Shown here: piece by piece, positions 12,224 to 22,484 of the stretch
How positions within the stretch are numbered: position 1 is the stretch's first letter
Layout of the letters: each line of letters starts with the position of its first letter
Assembly (NCBI RefSeq): GCF_004379255.2
Contig: NC_056035.1
Coordinates: 21,142,502 to 21,206,501 of the forward strand
Source: Salvia splendens
Lineage: Eukaryota > Streptophyta > Magnoliopsida > Lamiales > Lamiaceae
Direction of reading: 5' to 3'
DNA: 64,000 nt
Position numbers and translations under genes: made by a program
The notes under the pieces: model-generated
Database searches by the model: none
Seen by the model: only the letters and a program-made list of their open reading frames with translations
What the model was told of the DNA's origin: nothing

Positions 12224-12334
12224 TATATTTTTTGCTATGTACGTATCTGGTAAAACTTGTAAGGGTCGTCGAGAGAATGCACAAAAAACACAAGAAATTA
12301 ATTATGTTTAATTCAAGAATAAACACATGATATT

Positions 12335-13852
12335 TGATAAGTCGTATTTTAGGCCATGGTTACTGGTTAGTATAATGTGCATAATTGGAATATATCTGCA
12401 AAACACTTGCTAAAGTGTGCAGGGAAGTGTTCCAGCCAGTATGGGAATGTTAGGAGAATTCAGGTGAAAAGGGCGTCAGGATGTTGCTATCCTGACCATT
12501 ATGCCTGCTAAAAAGGCTCGAGATGGAGAAGAAGGATAGCTGGGAAGATTAGCCGCAAGCAAGGTGGCAAAAGAGTCACTTCATGTTTGAAGTCTACCCT
12601 AAAAATCAAGGGCAGACCTCCCTATAAAAGGAAGCCACTTGGAGAGAGAATTATCATCAATTAGTTCATGAACTCCTACGCTTAGTTAGCAATCTCTCTT
12701 CGGTAGATCAATCCTTCAGCATTATCCTTCATATTCTCGTTCCTCGCCGACAGCCATGGTCACCTGAAGCTCATCAGTTCGCCAGAGTTCCGCATTATCT
12801 CGTTCCAGCCAGCGTGTTTCGTAGAGTTAGCAGTTTCATCGCCCGGAGTGGCAAACAATCTTTAATTGCTTTCTTAGTTAATCTTTACGTGTTTCCTTCC
12901 GTTGGACCTGTTGCACTTTCAATTTCCGTTTGCTTTTGAAGAATTTCGTTTAGATCCAAACACCTTTTATGCAATGAAGTTGTCTTTGAGCATCGTTTTC
13001 TGTTGAATCTGTTTCATTCTGCCTAGGTAGCTTAAATCCAGTAGTTACGGTAATTTCCAGTGTTGAATCACATGTTTTCATTTCTGTAGTTAATCTGCAT
13101 GAGTTTGCAAGTCTAGATAGGTGTTAGATTTTAGATCTGAAATGGTTAAATGTGAAAGCTTAGTTTACGTAGTTTCTGCCACCTTGAATGTCACCCAGTA
13201 AGCATGATTTCAGTTTCGCTAGATTAATCTTTTGATTTGGAGTTTTTAATTTTGGATCTGAGCTGTGAAGTTTGTTAATCTGTGTTTCTCGTTCATGAAA
13301 TCTGAGATTGTTGATCTGAGTTTATTCATGTTGAAGAAGATAACATCCACATCCAAGTTTGGGACCACTTTTAATTTTTAGTTACTTTTTGCTTTTGTCC
13401 TTTACTTTTTCTACCTTTTCAGCTGGTACCCTACAGATTTGTCAGTCTAGTCACCTAACTACCTCTTTTCCTCTGATATTCCGTTTAGCTTTTTATAGTA
13501 ATCCCGTACCTTACACATATTTTCAGAGACATAATGTCCCATACTCTCACGTACACAGCTTCTTATCAAACGTCTCTCACACCTCCTAATCAGTAGAGTA
13601 ACAATTTAACTTCCAGCCTAGATAAAGTCTCAATCCAAAGCATGGTAGCTAACCAAACCTCTCCAAAATTTCACCACAATTCCCGAAGCGCATTCATCTC
13701 TGTGGGATTCGACCCTTACGTCCACTATACTAGTCAGTAGAAGTGGGTTGAGGAATTACTGATACCAGGTTCAGGCATAGCTGGGGTTCCATCCTGATCG
13801 GTAGGATACATCCTGTGCTCGATACGACACCTGACACAAACCTGCTCTTTCA
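12335..13852 (+). repeat. 5' LTR of Athila-1
   Basis: 1518 bases, from TGATAAGTCG to CTTTCA. A TATA box (tataaaag) lies at 12623-12630, so transcripts probably start around 12655. The LTR therefore divides into about 300 bases of U3 and a long R-U5. The second half reads 'gtgggattcgacccttacg' and 'ctatactagtcagtag', shared with the other LTR copies in this window. Confidence 0.92.
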
Positions 13853-13854
13853 AA

Positions 13855-13872
13855 TGGCGTCGTTTCCAGGGA
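13855..13872 (+). other. Primer-binding site of Athila-1
   Basis: TGGCGTCGTTTCCAGGGA begins two bases after the LTR. It resembles TGGCGCCGTTGCCGGGGA, the tRNA-Asp-type site I associate with Athila and related plant elements, with three mismatches. Confidence 0.75.
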
Positions 13873-13957
13873 TGAATGGCGTTATTAACTGTTATTGTGT
13901 GTGAAACTTTGGCGTACATACTGTGGATAATTTTTCTATTTCTTTTTATTTCAGTTT

Positions 13958-15952
13958 ATGAGAAGCAGTTCGGCTCCTGACCAGTGGAGACCGAAGATAC
14001 TTCAGCGAGGATCTATACTCGTAACCACTCGATCCGGCCTGTCGACAGCTTTGTCTGATTTAGGTTCGAGTAGTGATGAAGAATAAGACACCATAGAAGG
14101 AGGAATACCAGACAATCCAAGGCTACAGTTGGAAGGCAATCCCAGGAGAATGGCAGACCACAATGATGACGATCCAGAGATCGGGACGCTGAATGCGCAT
14201 ACCGAAGGAGAACCACCGCAGGCTATAGTAGACACCCCGGGGCAGACAGTCTGTGATGTGAAGCCCCATGTTATTGCAATCCTGCCCACGTACTGTGGAA
14301 AGAGCTATGAAGGCCCTTACGAATTCCTTCATGAGTTCTGTAAGATTTGTAGGGCACAGAGAAGGCCAGCAGGAGCGACCGAGGATGACTATAGATTGAA
14401 GGCTTTGCCGTTCGTTCTGAAATGGGAGGATAACACTTGGTTCATGCAACTGCCCCCCAATTCCATTGAGAGTTTGGCAGATTTCAAGTCGGCATTCTTA
14501 GGGGAATTCTTCCCGTCATCAAAGACGAGCGCGCTGAAGAGAGAGATCACTAGTGTGAAACAAGGGTACGATGAACCCTTGAGTGACTGTTGGGCGAAAT
14601 ATATGAGCCTCTTGGATGCATGTCCGAATCATCGTATGGCCGATATAGAAATATATCATACCAACTGGTCAGGAATGAACCAACAAACCCATAACCAGAA
14701 CTCACAAAACCAGAACTCGAACCCTGTTTATATACCACCCCACCAGAGAAACTTTCAAAATTACCCGAATCAGCCTAATCAAGGTCAACAACATTAGCAG
14801 AACAAAAACCAGTTCCAAAACCAAAACCAGAACCAATATCACCAAGACCAGTACAACCCTCCTGGCCAATATAACCAGTACCCTCCTAACCAGAACCAGC
14901 AAAACTTCCAAAATTTTTAGCCCAACCCAAATTCTCAGTATAATCAGCACCAAGGGCCAAATCAGTCCCAATATCCTAACAGGTCAAGACGATCTATGGA
15001 GGATATGATGAGAGAATTGCTTGCCTCGCAGCAGGGCATCAAAGGTGAGTTGCAGTCCAATAATGAAGTAGTGCAGGGGATGCAGAATGCCCAGAAGGAG
15101 CATAAAGCGAACATTGATATGATGAATAGGCAGTTGGCCCAGCTGGCAAGTTCGATGGGTGAGTTAAAAGGAAATTCAGGGAAACTCCCGTCTACAGTCC
15201 ATGTACCTGAGAAAGCAAACGTGAGCAAAGTCACATTGCGGTCTGGTACCTCTTATGAGGGGCCCAAACCAAAGAAGTCCAGTGGGGAATCAAGTGGAGC
15301 AACATTACTGAGAGACGCTGTCTCGGAAGAGGAGCTACACAAACCTCTACCCCAAATGCAAGATCTATTTTTCTTGAGTGAGGAACCATCGAGGAACAGT
15401 GAAACCGGAAGCAGGCAGCCCAAGGTGGACTCATCTAAGGAAAAAAAACTGACGAAGGAAACTCCAGCCCAGAATGTGCCCGAGAAAGACTCCGGGAAGG
15501 CTGTTGAGGAGCTGGTCGAAGAAGAGAAAGGGAAAAAGCCATTCCCTTATCGTTTCGTGACCAAGAGGAAGAAGGAAAACCCAGTGGATTACATGTCAAT
15601 TTTTGGGAAGCTGGATATCACCATACCATTCCTCCAAGCCGTGAAGCTACCCCCGCTTGGAAAATTTATAAAAGAATTCATAGCCGGGAAAGCCCAGAAG
15701 GATGGGAAGATCATGGTGGAAGGGATAGCGTCAGCAATTGTGCAAGAAAAGCTACCACCCAAGAGAGCAGACCCCGGTATGTTCACTTTGCCTCTAACTA
15801 TAGGAGATGTAAAAATCGAGCATGCAATGTGTGATCTGGGAGCTTCTATAAATGTTGTGCCATTGTCAGTTTATAATCGGCTGAAGGGAGTAACGTTGTC
15901 TAGCACTAGGGTATTAATCCAACTGGCTGATAGGTCGTGTATAAGTTGGTGA
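13958..15952 (+). pseudogene. Athila gag-protease region with in-frame stops
   Basis: One reading frame runs from ATG 13958 to 15952 but is broken by stops near 14084, 14795 and 14918. The gag core lies at about 14260-14640 (FLHEFCKICRAQRRP, LPPNSIESLADFKSAFL). An Asn/Gln-rich stretch follows at 14660-14930, where a zinc knuckle would be expected but none is seen, suggesting an internal deletion. The aspartic protease lies near 15800-15870 with DLGASINVVP, the Athila form of the D-(S/T)-G active site. A frameshift near 15940 moves the frame on. It encoded the particle protein and its processing enzyme. Confidence 0.85.
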
Positions 15953-18045
15953 GAGTACATGACTTTACTTATCCTGCTGACTTTTACGTGATCAAGATGG
16001 GTGAGTCTGAAGCTAGGGAGTCTAGCGGTATTTTGTTAGGAAGGCCATTTCTTAGGACAGCCAAGACAATTGTAGATATGGCTAAGGGAACAATTTGTAT
16101 TGATTTTCATGGAAAAAAGTTTACCTTTGATATCAATGAGGCCATGAAAAAGCCTATCGATTCTGAAAATCTATGCTATGTGGATGTGATTGACCCTCTA
16201 GTCCAAGATTTTCTTGAGACTGAACTATTGCAGGAAAAGCTACAAGCATTGGATGTATATGGGCAGGCTTATGTAGAGGCAGCTGCATGGTGTGACCTGA
16301 TCAGTAGCCAAGGGTTGACTGATGAAGAGATAGAAGGATCAATTATGGACTTTTGTCAGAAATCAAAATTCATTGGAGCTGCAGGGGCTAAGCTACCAGT
16401 CAGTACAGATGAACTCTCAGAGGGAAAATTAGAAAGAGAAGGGGATGCTGCAAGAAACCCTCTCCCAGCAGACACACTTCCTCCACAAGTTGAATTGAAG
16501 AAGTTGCCAGCGACCCTGAAGTATGCCTTTCTCGGGGAAGAAAACTTATATCCGGTGATAATAAGCAGTAGCCTGACAAAGGAGCAAGAAGCAAGGCTAC
16601 TGACCGTTTTAGGCAGGAACATGAAAGCAATCGGATGGAGCCTTACAGATTTGGTGGGAATAAGCCCTGACGTCTGCATGCATCATATTAGGCTAGAAGA
16701 AGGGGCGAAGGCACATCTAGATTCGCAGAGAAAGGTGAATCCCAACATGCGGGAAGAATATTGAAGGAAATCTTGAAGTTGTTGTCATTAGGGATTATCT
16801 ATTCGGTGCCCGATAGCAAGTGGGTCAGCCCTGTGCACATGGTCCCCAAGAAGTCCGGGATTCAAGTGGTTCAAAATGAGAGGAATGAGCTGATACCGAC
16901 AAGGCTAGTCACTAGTTGGCGGATGTGTATAGACTACCGCAAGCTGAACGCCGCGACTAGAAAAGACCACTTCCCCCTACCGTTCATCGATCAGATGTTG
17001 GAGCGACTGGCTGGGAAGAAGTACTTTTGTTTTTTGGATGGGTACAACGGGTACTTTCAGATTTACGTGAATCCTGAAGACCAGGATAAAACTACCTTCA
17101 CCTGCCCGTTTGGAACCTATGCGTACAGACGCATGCCGTTCGGACTTTGCAACGCTCCGGGAACATTTCAGCGATGCATGATGAGCATATTTTCTGATCT
17201 AATTGAGGAGTCTATAGAAATATTCATGGATGACTTCACAGTCTACGGAGATTCTTTCGACTCATGCCTTCGTCATTTGGATGTAATCTTGGAGAGGTGT
17301 CGAGCGAAGAGCCTAGTTTTGAATTTTGAGAAATGTCATTTCATGGTCACAGAGGGCATCGTCCTAGGGCATGTGGTGTCAGAAAAGGGGTATCCAGGTG
17401 GATCAAGCCAAAGTGGACATCATTTCCAAATTACCTTTTCCTACTGACCATAAGAAAATAAGGGGTTTTCTGGGGCACGCGGGATTTTACCGCCGATTCA
17501 TTAAAGACTTCGCCAAAATTACCCAACCCCTCACCAGACTCCTCCAAAACGAAGTAGAATTCAATTTTGATGATCAATGCAAGGACGCTTTCAACTTGCT
17601 CAAGGAAAAGCTGATATCCGCACCAATTATCCAAGCTCCTGACTGGGATCATCCGTTCGAAGTGATGTGTGATGCCAGCGATTAAGCAGTAGGAGCGGTT
17701 CTGGGTCAGAAGATCGAGGGAAAAAGGTATGTGATCTTTTATGCATCTAAGACATTGAATTAAGCTCAAAGGAATTATGATACCACGGAGAAGGAGATGT
17801 TAGCCGTGGTTTATTCATTCGAGAAGTTTCTGCAGTACTTGTTGGGGTCAAGGGTCATCGTTTATACTGACCATGCAGCCATTAAGTACCTGGTTACCAA
17901 GAAAGAATCCAAACCCCGCTTAATCCGATGGGTACTCTTGTTACAAGATTGGGAGGTGGAAGACAAGAAAGGGGTTGAGAATAAGGTTGCGGATCATTTG
18001 AGCAGGATAGTGCAAGATGGAAATAGCGAGGAGGTGAGAGATTAA
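15937..18045 (+). pseudogene. Athila pol: protease end, reverse transcriptase and RNase H, frameshifted
   Basis: Three frames carry the polyprotein. 15937-16764 holds the end of protease (GILLGRPFLRTA) and a linker. 16761-17447 holds RT, with MCIDYRKLNAATRKDHFPLP, the MPFGLCNAPGTFQRCM motif and the catalytic FMDDF at about 17225. 17371-18045 holds RNase H, with [15 protein letters not shown] and TDHAAIKYL, interrupted by stops at 17683 and 17761. Shifts lie near 16760 and 17390. The domain order protease-RT-RNase H-integrase is that of Ty3/gypsy elements, and the FMDDF form is usual for Athila. Confidence 0.9.
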
Positions 18046-18058
18046 TTCGGAAGAACAC

Positions 18059-20020
18059 TTGTGTGAAGTTATTTTCGCCGCTAGGAAAATTGACTGGGAA
18101 GAAGTGATGAAGCTTACTAGTCAGGATGTGACAGAAATAGGAAAGGAAAAACTAGGGGAGGAGCCATGGTATGCGGACCTAGCCAACTACCTCGTTTCAG
18201 GGGAGCTTCCAGAAGTGTCAAACGTCACCAAAGCTCAAAGAATGAAGATCAAGAGTGAGTCGAAATACTACTTTTGGGACGGCCGGGTAGGAGCCGATCA
18301 AGTGATAAGAAGATGCGTTCCTGACTGGGAGCAGAGGGACGTATTGACACATTGCCACTCTCTGGCATGTGGAGGAAATTTCGGTCCCAAGAAGACGGCG
18401 AGGGAAGAGATAGATTTAAATGAGACGGCTAAGAAACAAGGCCTAATGACGGATGACGAATTTCAGGCAATTTTGGATGGAGTAAACCAGAGGGAAGATG
18501 ATACTACCACGATGGTTGAGGATCTAAACCTCACATCTAGGGCAGTAGGAGAAGGTGAAGAAGGCAGGTCAGGAGAGAAAGAGCCAGAGGCAGTGAACCT
18601 CCAGACAGAGGCGGGGAAGAGTGATATGCATGAGGAAGCAGAAGAAACAGAAGCAAGAGCGGAGATACCAAAACCAGTAGCACCTCCGGTGACTAAACCG
18701 AAGACAGTCAAGAGGAAGTTTGTGTTGAAGGGCGGCCCTAGGGAAGAACAGCCAAAGCCGCAAAGGGTATCTCAACGATGCTTAGGAAAGTGGGCACCTA
18801 GTAAGGCGAAGCCGAACACGGAGGGAGATCCGGTGGAGATCTTGAGTGATGAGGAAAGGGCTACTCCCACAAAACCTGGGGAGAAGTTTTTGCCTACTAC
18901 TGACTTAGAGGATACTGCAAGGGAAAACGAAGCGGTCTCTCCAACACTGAGTGGCCAAGGTGAAGAGGCTGACGGGATGGCTGAGGGTCTGGACCTCGCA
19001 TCCAGGTCAGTAGGCCACAAGGAGACCAGTCCTACTGCCCAGGATCAATTTTCAACACATGCTGAGAAGGAACCCGAAGAAGAGAAAGACGAGGATGACG
19101 GAGAGGAAGCTAGATATCAGGAAGAAAGAAAACGGAAGGGGAAGGCCCCTATGAAGAAGAAGCCCAGTAACAAGAAGCCACGTATAGTGAACACTGGCAT
19201 AGTCATTACTGAGTCAGTTCAGCGAGCCCAGGAACACCGGAGGGAACAAAGTGATAGCGAATACGCTGTCAGTGAAGAGTCAGAATCGGACAACGATATT
19301 TCCCTGGAGGATGAGGAGTACAGTGAGCAACAGCTTCCGCACGATCATCGGGAGCTAGTACATCCCCCGGTAGAGAGACTGAGGTACCGGCGCTGGACAG
19401 TGGACCTTACTGATGATCAGGTGGAGGAGATGAAGCTTTTCGACTCGAAGGAGCTACAAAAAATTTTCGATAGCAAGGATGAATGGAGTAAGCAAGTGAA
19501 GAGCGGAAAGGTACTTCATAGTCCTTCTTTAGATGAGTTGGGTGCCCGCGAGCAGTTTCTCTCTTATTTGCACGCGTTAGGATTCGAATGGTTGTTGGAG
19601 AATGGAGATCCGAGTGTCCCGGTTAGATTAGCGAAGGGGTTTTTCACGACCTTTAGGTTTAAGGTCACCACTGATCTAGATGAGGAATGTATCAGTTTTA
19701 GGCTGTTTGGCGGAGAGATACGGATGAATCTGATTGACTGGACCGTGCGTCTGGGAATGTGCAGTATGGAGGAGGCCATAGGGCCTGAGTGGAGAAGTAG
19801 GGAGCGGGGAATTCCCCGCAGACATGTGGAATTTGAGCCCCAGGAGGCATTGGAGGAGTTAACTTACCCAGCCTCTGGAGAATTTGCATCCACTCTCTCT
19901 CGCTCAATCCATTTCAATAACCCAATCCTACGCCTAGTCCAGCTTCACTTGGACTTCAATTTGTTGGGGCAGTCGAACTCCGCTGTCAGGACATCGATGA
20001 CGGAGTTATACCTTCTCTAG
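18059..20020 (+). pseudogene. Chimeric ORF: integrase zinc finger fused in frame to the Athila 3' ORF
   Basis: A 653-codon open frame. Its first 115 residues are the RNase H-integrase linker and the start of the integrase HHCC finger, ending at CGGNFGPKKTA. From REEIDLNET at about 18400 it becomes the 3' ORF found alone in Athila-2 (59477-62372, other strand). The integrase core (DDE) and about 190 N-terminal residues of the 3' ORF are missing, so a deletion joined them in frame. The remainder is acidic, then basic (KRKGKAPMKKKP), then a conserved region near RYRRWTVDLTDDQVEEM to FRLFGGEIRMNLIDW. This last part resembles the plant ATHILA ORF family. I see no signal peptide or membrane span, so an envelope role is not supported. 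Confidence 0.75.
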
Positions 20021-20021
20021 T

Positions 20022-20651
20022 GTGCCAAGCACGGAAGGAAGTTACATCTGGGTTTTTGAACGCCTACCAATGCCATCTAATTGCCACCCACCCAGCGAGA
20101 AATCTCACTCTATGCCGATGACTTATCCGACCAGATCATGGTGGACCCTCCTGGTCTTTGATACACCTTTGTTTGTCCGAACGAACACCGTTTACATGAG
20201 GCAGGGCGTACCACGTTTGTATGCAATGGGAGAAGAAGTTATGCCTACAGGGAGAGCGACGGCAGCCCAGGGAACACCAGCGCAGGAGCAGAGGCAGGAG
20301 AGGTTGGAAAAAACAGTGGAAGAGTTGGCGGAAGAGAATCGAAAAGCAAGAGCGGAGTTAAGCCGTTTGGCAACTGTGATGGAAGGAATCTTGAACGAGT
20401 TGGGAACCGGGAAGTTGGTCCGTGAATCTGGACCAAGTGGCCACGGAGGCCGAACTAATGAACCACGAGTATCAGAGGAGGTAGTACCCGAGACGAAAGA
20501 AGCAGAGTAGAAAGAAGAAGCGGAACAAGAGGAAGGAGATGCCGAAGAGTCGGCAGAATCTGGGAACAAGCAGTCCGAGAATGAGGAGGAACAACCGGAA
20601 GAACCACCTACACCACAACCTGCCCCGCGAAGGAGCAGGAGGAACAAGTGA
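20022..20651 (+). pseudogene. C-terminal part of the Athila-1 3' ORF, frameshifted
   Basis: The end of the 3' ORF continues here after a shift near 20015. TPLFVRTNTVYMRQGVP and LYAMGEEVMPTGRA match the Athila-2 copy. A heptad-like stretch (LEKTVEELAEENRKARAEL) predicts a coiled coil, so the protein may self-associate. A stop at 20508 precedes a very acidic tail that ends in a basic RRSRRN cluster near 20640. The Athila-2 copy shares the coiled coil, acidic tail and basic end, showing these are family features. Confidence 0.7.
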
Positions 20652-20776
20652 CCACCACCCCAGCTGACCAGTTAGTTTTTTTTTTATTTTCAGTTTTTAG
20701 TTTTTCGTATTTTAATTGTGTTTTGCTTTTTTTTAGGTAGTATAATCTGTGTAGTACGTGAGCAAACCCCTTTCAT

Positions 20777-21005
20777 AACACTTAGCCTACGCAATAGTCT
20801 AAGTATGAGAAGTAAAGGGTTTGCTATTTTTGGCGCATGTGTTTGTATTTTCTGTTTTCTTTTTCGTATGCATGTCAACTCACACTTAGCCTATTATATA
20901 GTCTAAGTGTGAGGAGTTTGTTGTATATATATGTTTAGGTTTGATGGTTTCTGTTTAGATTTTAAACTCTCCCACTTAGCCTATTATATAGTCTAAGTGT
21001 GAGAA
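20777..21005 (+). repeat. Three RNA-hairpin repeats in Athila-1
   Basis: Each unit pairs ACTTAG with CTAAGT around a CCTA...TAG(T) inner stem. The middle unit has an 11-bp perfect outer stem, CTCACACTTAG with CTAAGTGTGAG, at 20879-20913. Spacing is about 90-110 bases. They read as stem-loops on either strand, and Athila-2 carries three equivalents at 59121-59350. Confidence 0.75.
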
Positions 21006-21403
21006 GTTTTTAGTATAAGTATGTCTTGTTGTGTTTTGGTATGTCTGTGTGTCAGTCATACTGGCCATTACCTTTTTTTTCCACTTCACAGCCTTATCTG
21101 AGGGCAGACACGTGTGAAGTGGGAGGGGGGATGCAATGGCCAGTATGACATGTGTACATATGTGTTATCTGTGTTTAAGTGTTTGTGTAGTGTCTAGGTC
21201 TAGTTTTTTATTTGATTGGGCTTAAACTCAACTGTCTCGAACTGACGGTGAGGGGAATTGAGGGAGATAGAACATGCTGGAAAATGGAAACCACCCCCCC
21301 TTAGTATCTCCTAGTCAGTATAGATGATGCGAGTATGAGAGAAAAGCCCACACTTAGAGCCCACACTTAGAGCTCAAACACAAAAGCCCTCTTAAAATGT
21401 GAG

Positions 21404-21994
21404 TTAAAAGCCTAAAGTGAAACCACTTTCCACTAATTCAGAAAAGAAAAGAGTGGCTGCCACAAGGTGCCTAGGGTAAAGTGACCGCGTGTAGCAACAC
21501 TGAAGGTAGTAGGAACCCCCCCTCCCAAAAAAAAATATTTTCCAACCCTTAGAACTCCACTTTCTAGCCATATATACCCAGATATAACCCCTAGCCCCTG
21601 GAATTGTGTGTGTGCGAGGCATAAGGCAAGAAAGCAACTGGCCAGCAGGACATACAAGAAGAAAACCAAGTGGAAAAAATAGAAAGGCAAGGAGAAAATG
21701 ACCAGGAAGAGATTCCAGGCCCCAAAAAGATAAGAAGGAATAAGGGTGGCGAAGCCACATAAGAAAATGAGAAAATGCGAAGAAAATGGTCGAAAATACT
21801 TCACCACAAAAAGAATGAGAAGGAATAAGGGTGGCGAAGCCACAAGACGCTACTGACCAGTTGGTAAGCAACTTCGGAAAAAGTCCAGCCAAGCAGAAGT
21901 GGCAGTCGAAAGCCTGAGCGCACACAGTTCCCCGCATCAGAATAAAATAATGATTTTTGAACCTTAGAGCCTTAGGAACAACCACCCCAAACAC
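21404..21994 (-). other. Antisense open frame in the Athila-1 3' region
   Basis: 196 codons, opposite to the element's transcription, beginning MFGVVVPKALRFKN and strongly hydrophobic. Athila-2 keeps similar peptide segments (VVSKALRFKN, NWSVASCGFATLIPS, LWLRHPYSFLSF) at 58183-58595, but spread over two frames. It may be a real antisense gene of this lineage, as reported for some Tat-type elements, or a chance result of T-rich composition. No promoter is identified. Confidence 0.3.
21746..21843 (+). repeat. Duplicated GTGGCGAAGCCAC palindrome in Athila-1
   Basis: The 13-base sequence is a perfect five-base-pair stem with a GAA loop. It occurs at 21746-21758 and 21831-21843, each preceded by 'agaaggaataagg'. 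The same pair exists in Athila-2 (58334-58346 and 58426-58438), and Athila-3 has one altered copy at 49377-49389. Confidence 0.75.
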
Positions 21995-22484
21995 TATAAC
22001 CCAATAGCCCCGTTACAAGCCTAAAAAACCTTGAGTAGCCGCACGTGAGATCTAAGTCCGAAGCATTTGTGGTTCAGCGCTATGAGAGAATACAGTCCTA
22101 ACATCCCCAGTGAGGAGTGAGCGACTGAGAGAATCCAGTGTTAAGCCGAGAGTGTGGGTGATCTTGACAAGCGAATGTACTGACTGGGAAGGAAAGGGGG
22201 GGCGGCGGAAATTCAAGGCTGTCTAAGGCCAGATTGCACCTAATCCCAAGGGGAGGGATGGTTGAAAATATAGCCCAGTTATTGTATTTACTGTGTTAAT
22301 GTGTTTAAGTGTTTTTAGTTCTGTTTATGTGTATGTGTCCGTGCTTATGTGTTTTTCTTTGCACCATAGTTTAGGGTCTAGGTTAGGATAGAGTCGGTCA
22401 GGGGAGTAACCAAGCTAGAATTCGACTTACTTGTTTTGTTGTTCTTCACGCTTGAGGATAAGCATGTGGTAAGTGTGAGAAGCT

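Larger units (their letters stand above)
20652..22484 (+). other. Long 3' untranslated region of Athila-1
   Basis: No sense coding frame. It holds three imperfect hairpins at 20777-20806, 20879-20913 and 20966-21005, two copies of a 13-base palindrome at 21746-21758 and 21831-21843, and a 196-codon antisense frame at 21404-21994. Just before the LTR it reads 'aagcatgtggtaagtgtgag', where the polypurine tract should be. The corresponding part of Athila-2 (57709-59476) keeps the same layout, so this is a genuine element segment and not inserted DNA. Confidence 0.75.

Noticed and set aside
14123..14449. 108-codon minus-strand frame
   Set aside because: Opposite the gag core of Athila-1, with no domain of its own.
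20192..20647. 151-codon serine-rich minus-strand frame
   Set aside because: It is the complement of the acidic, Glu-rich end of the Athila 3' ORF; the serine richness follows from reading GAA/GAG codons in reverse.
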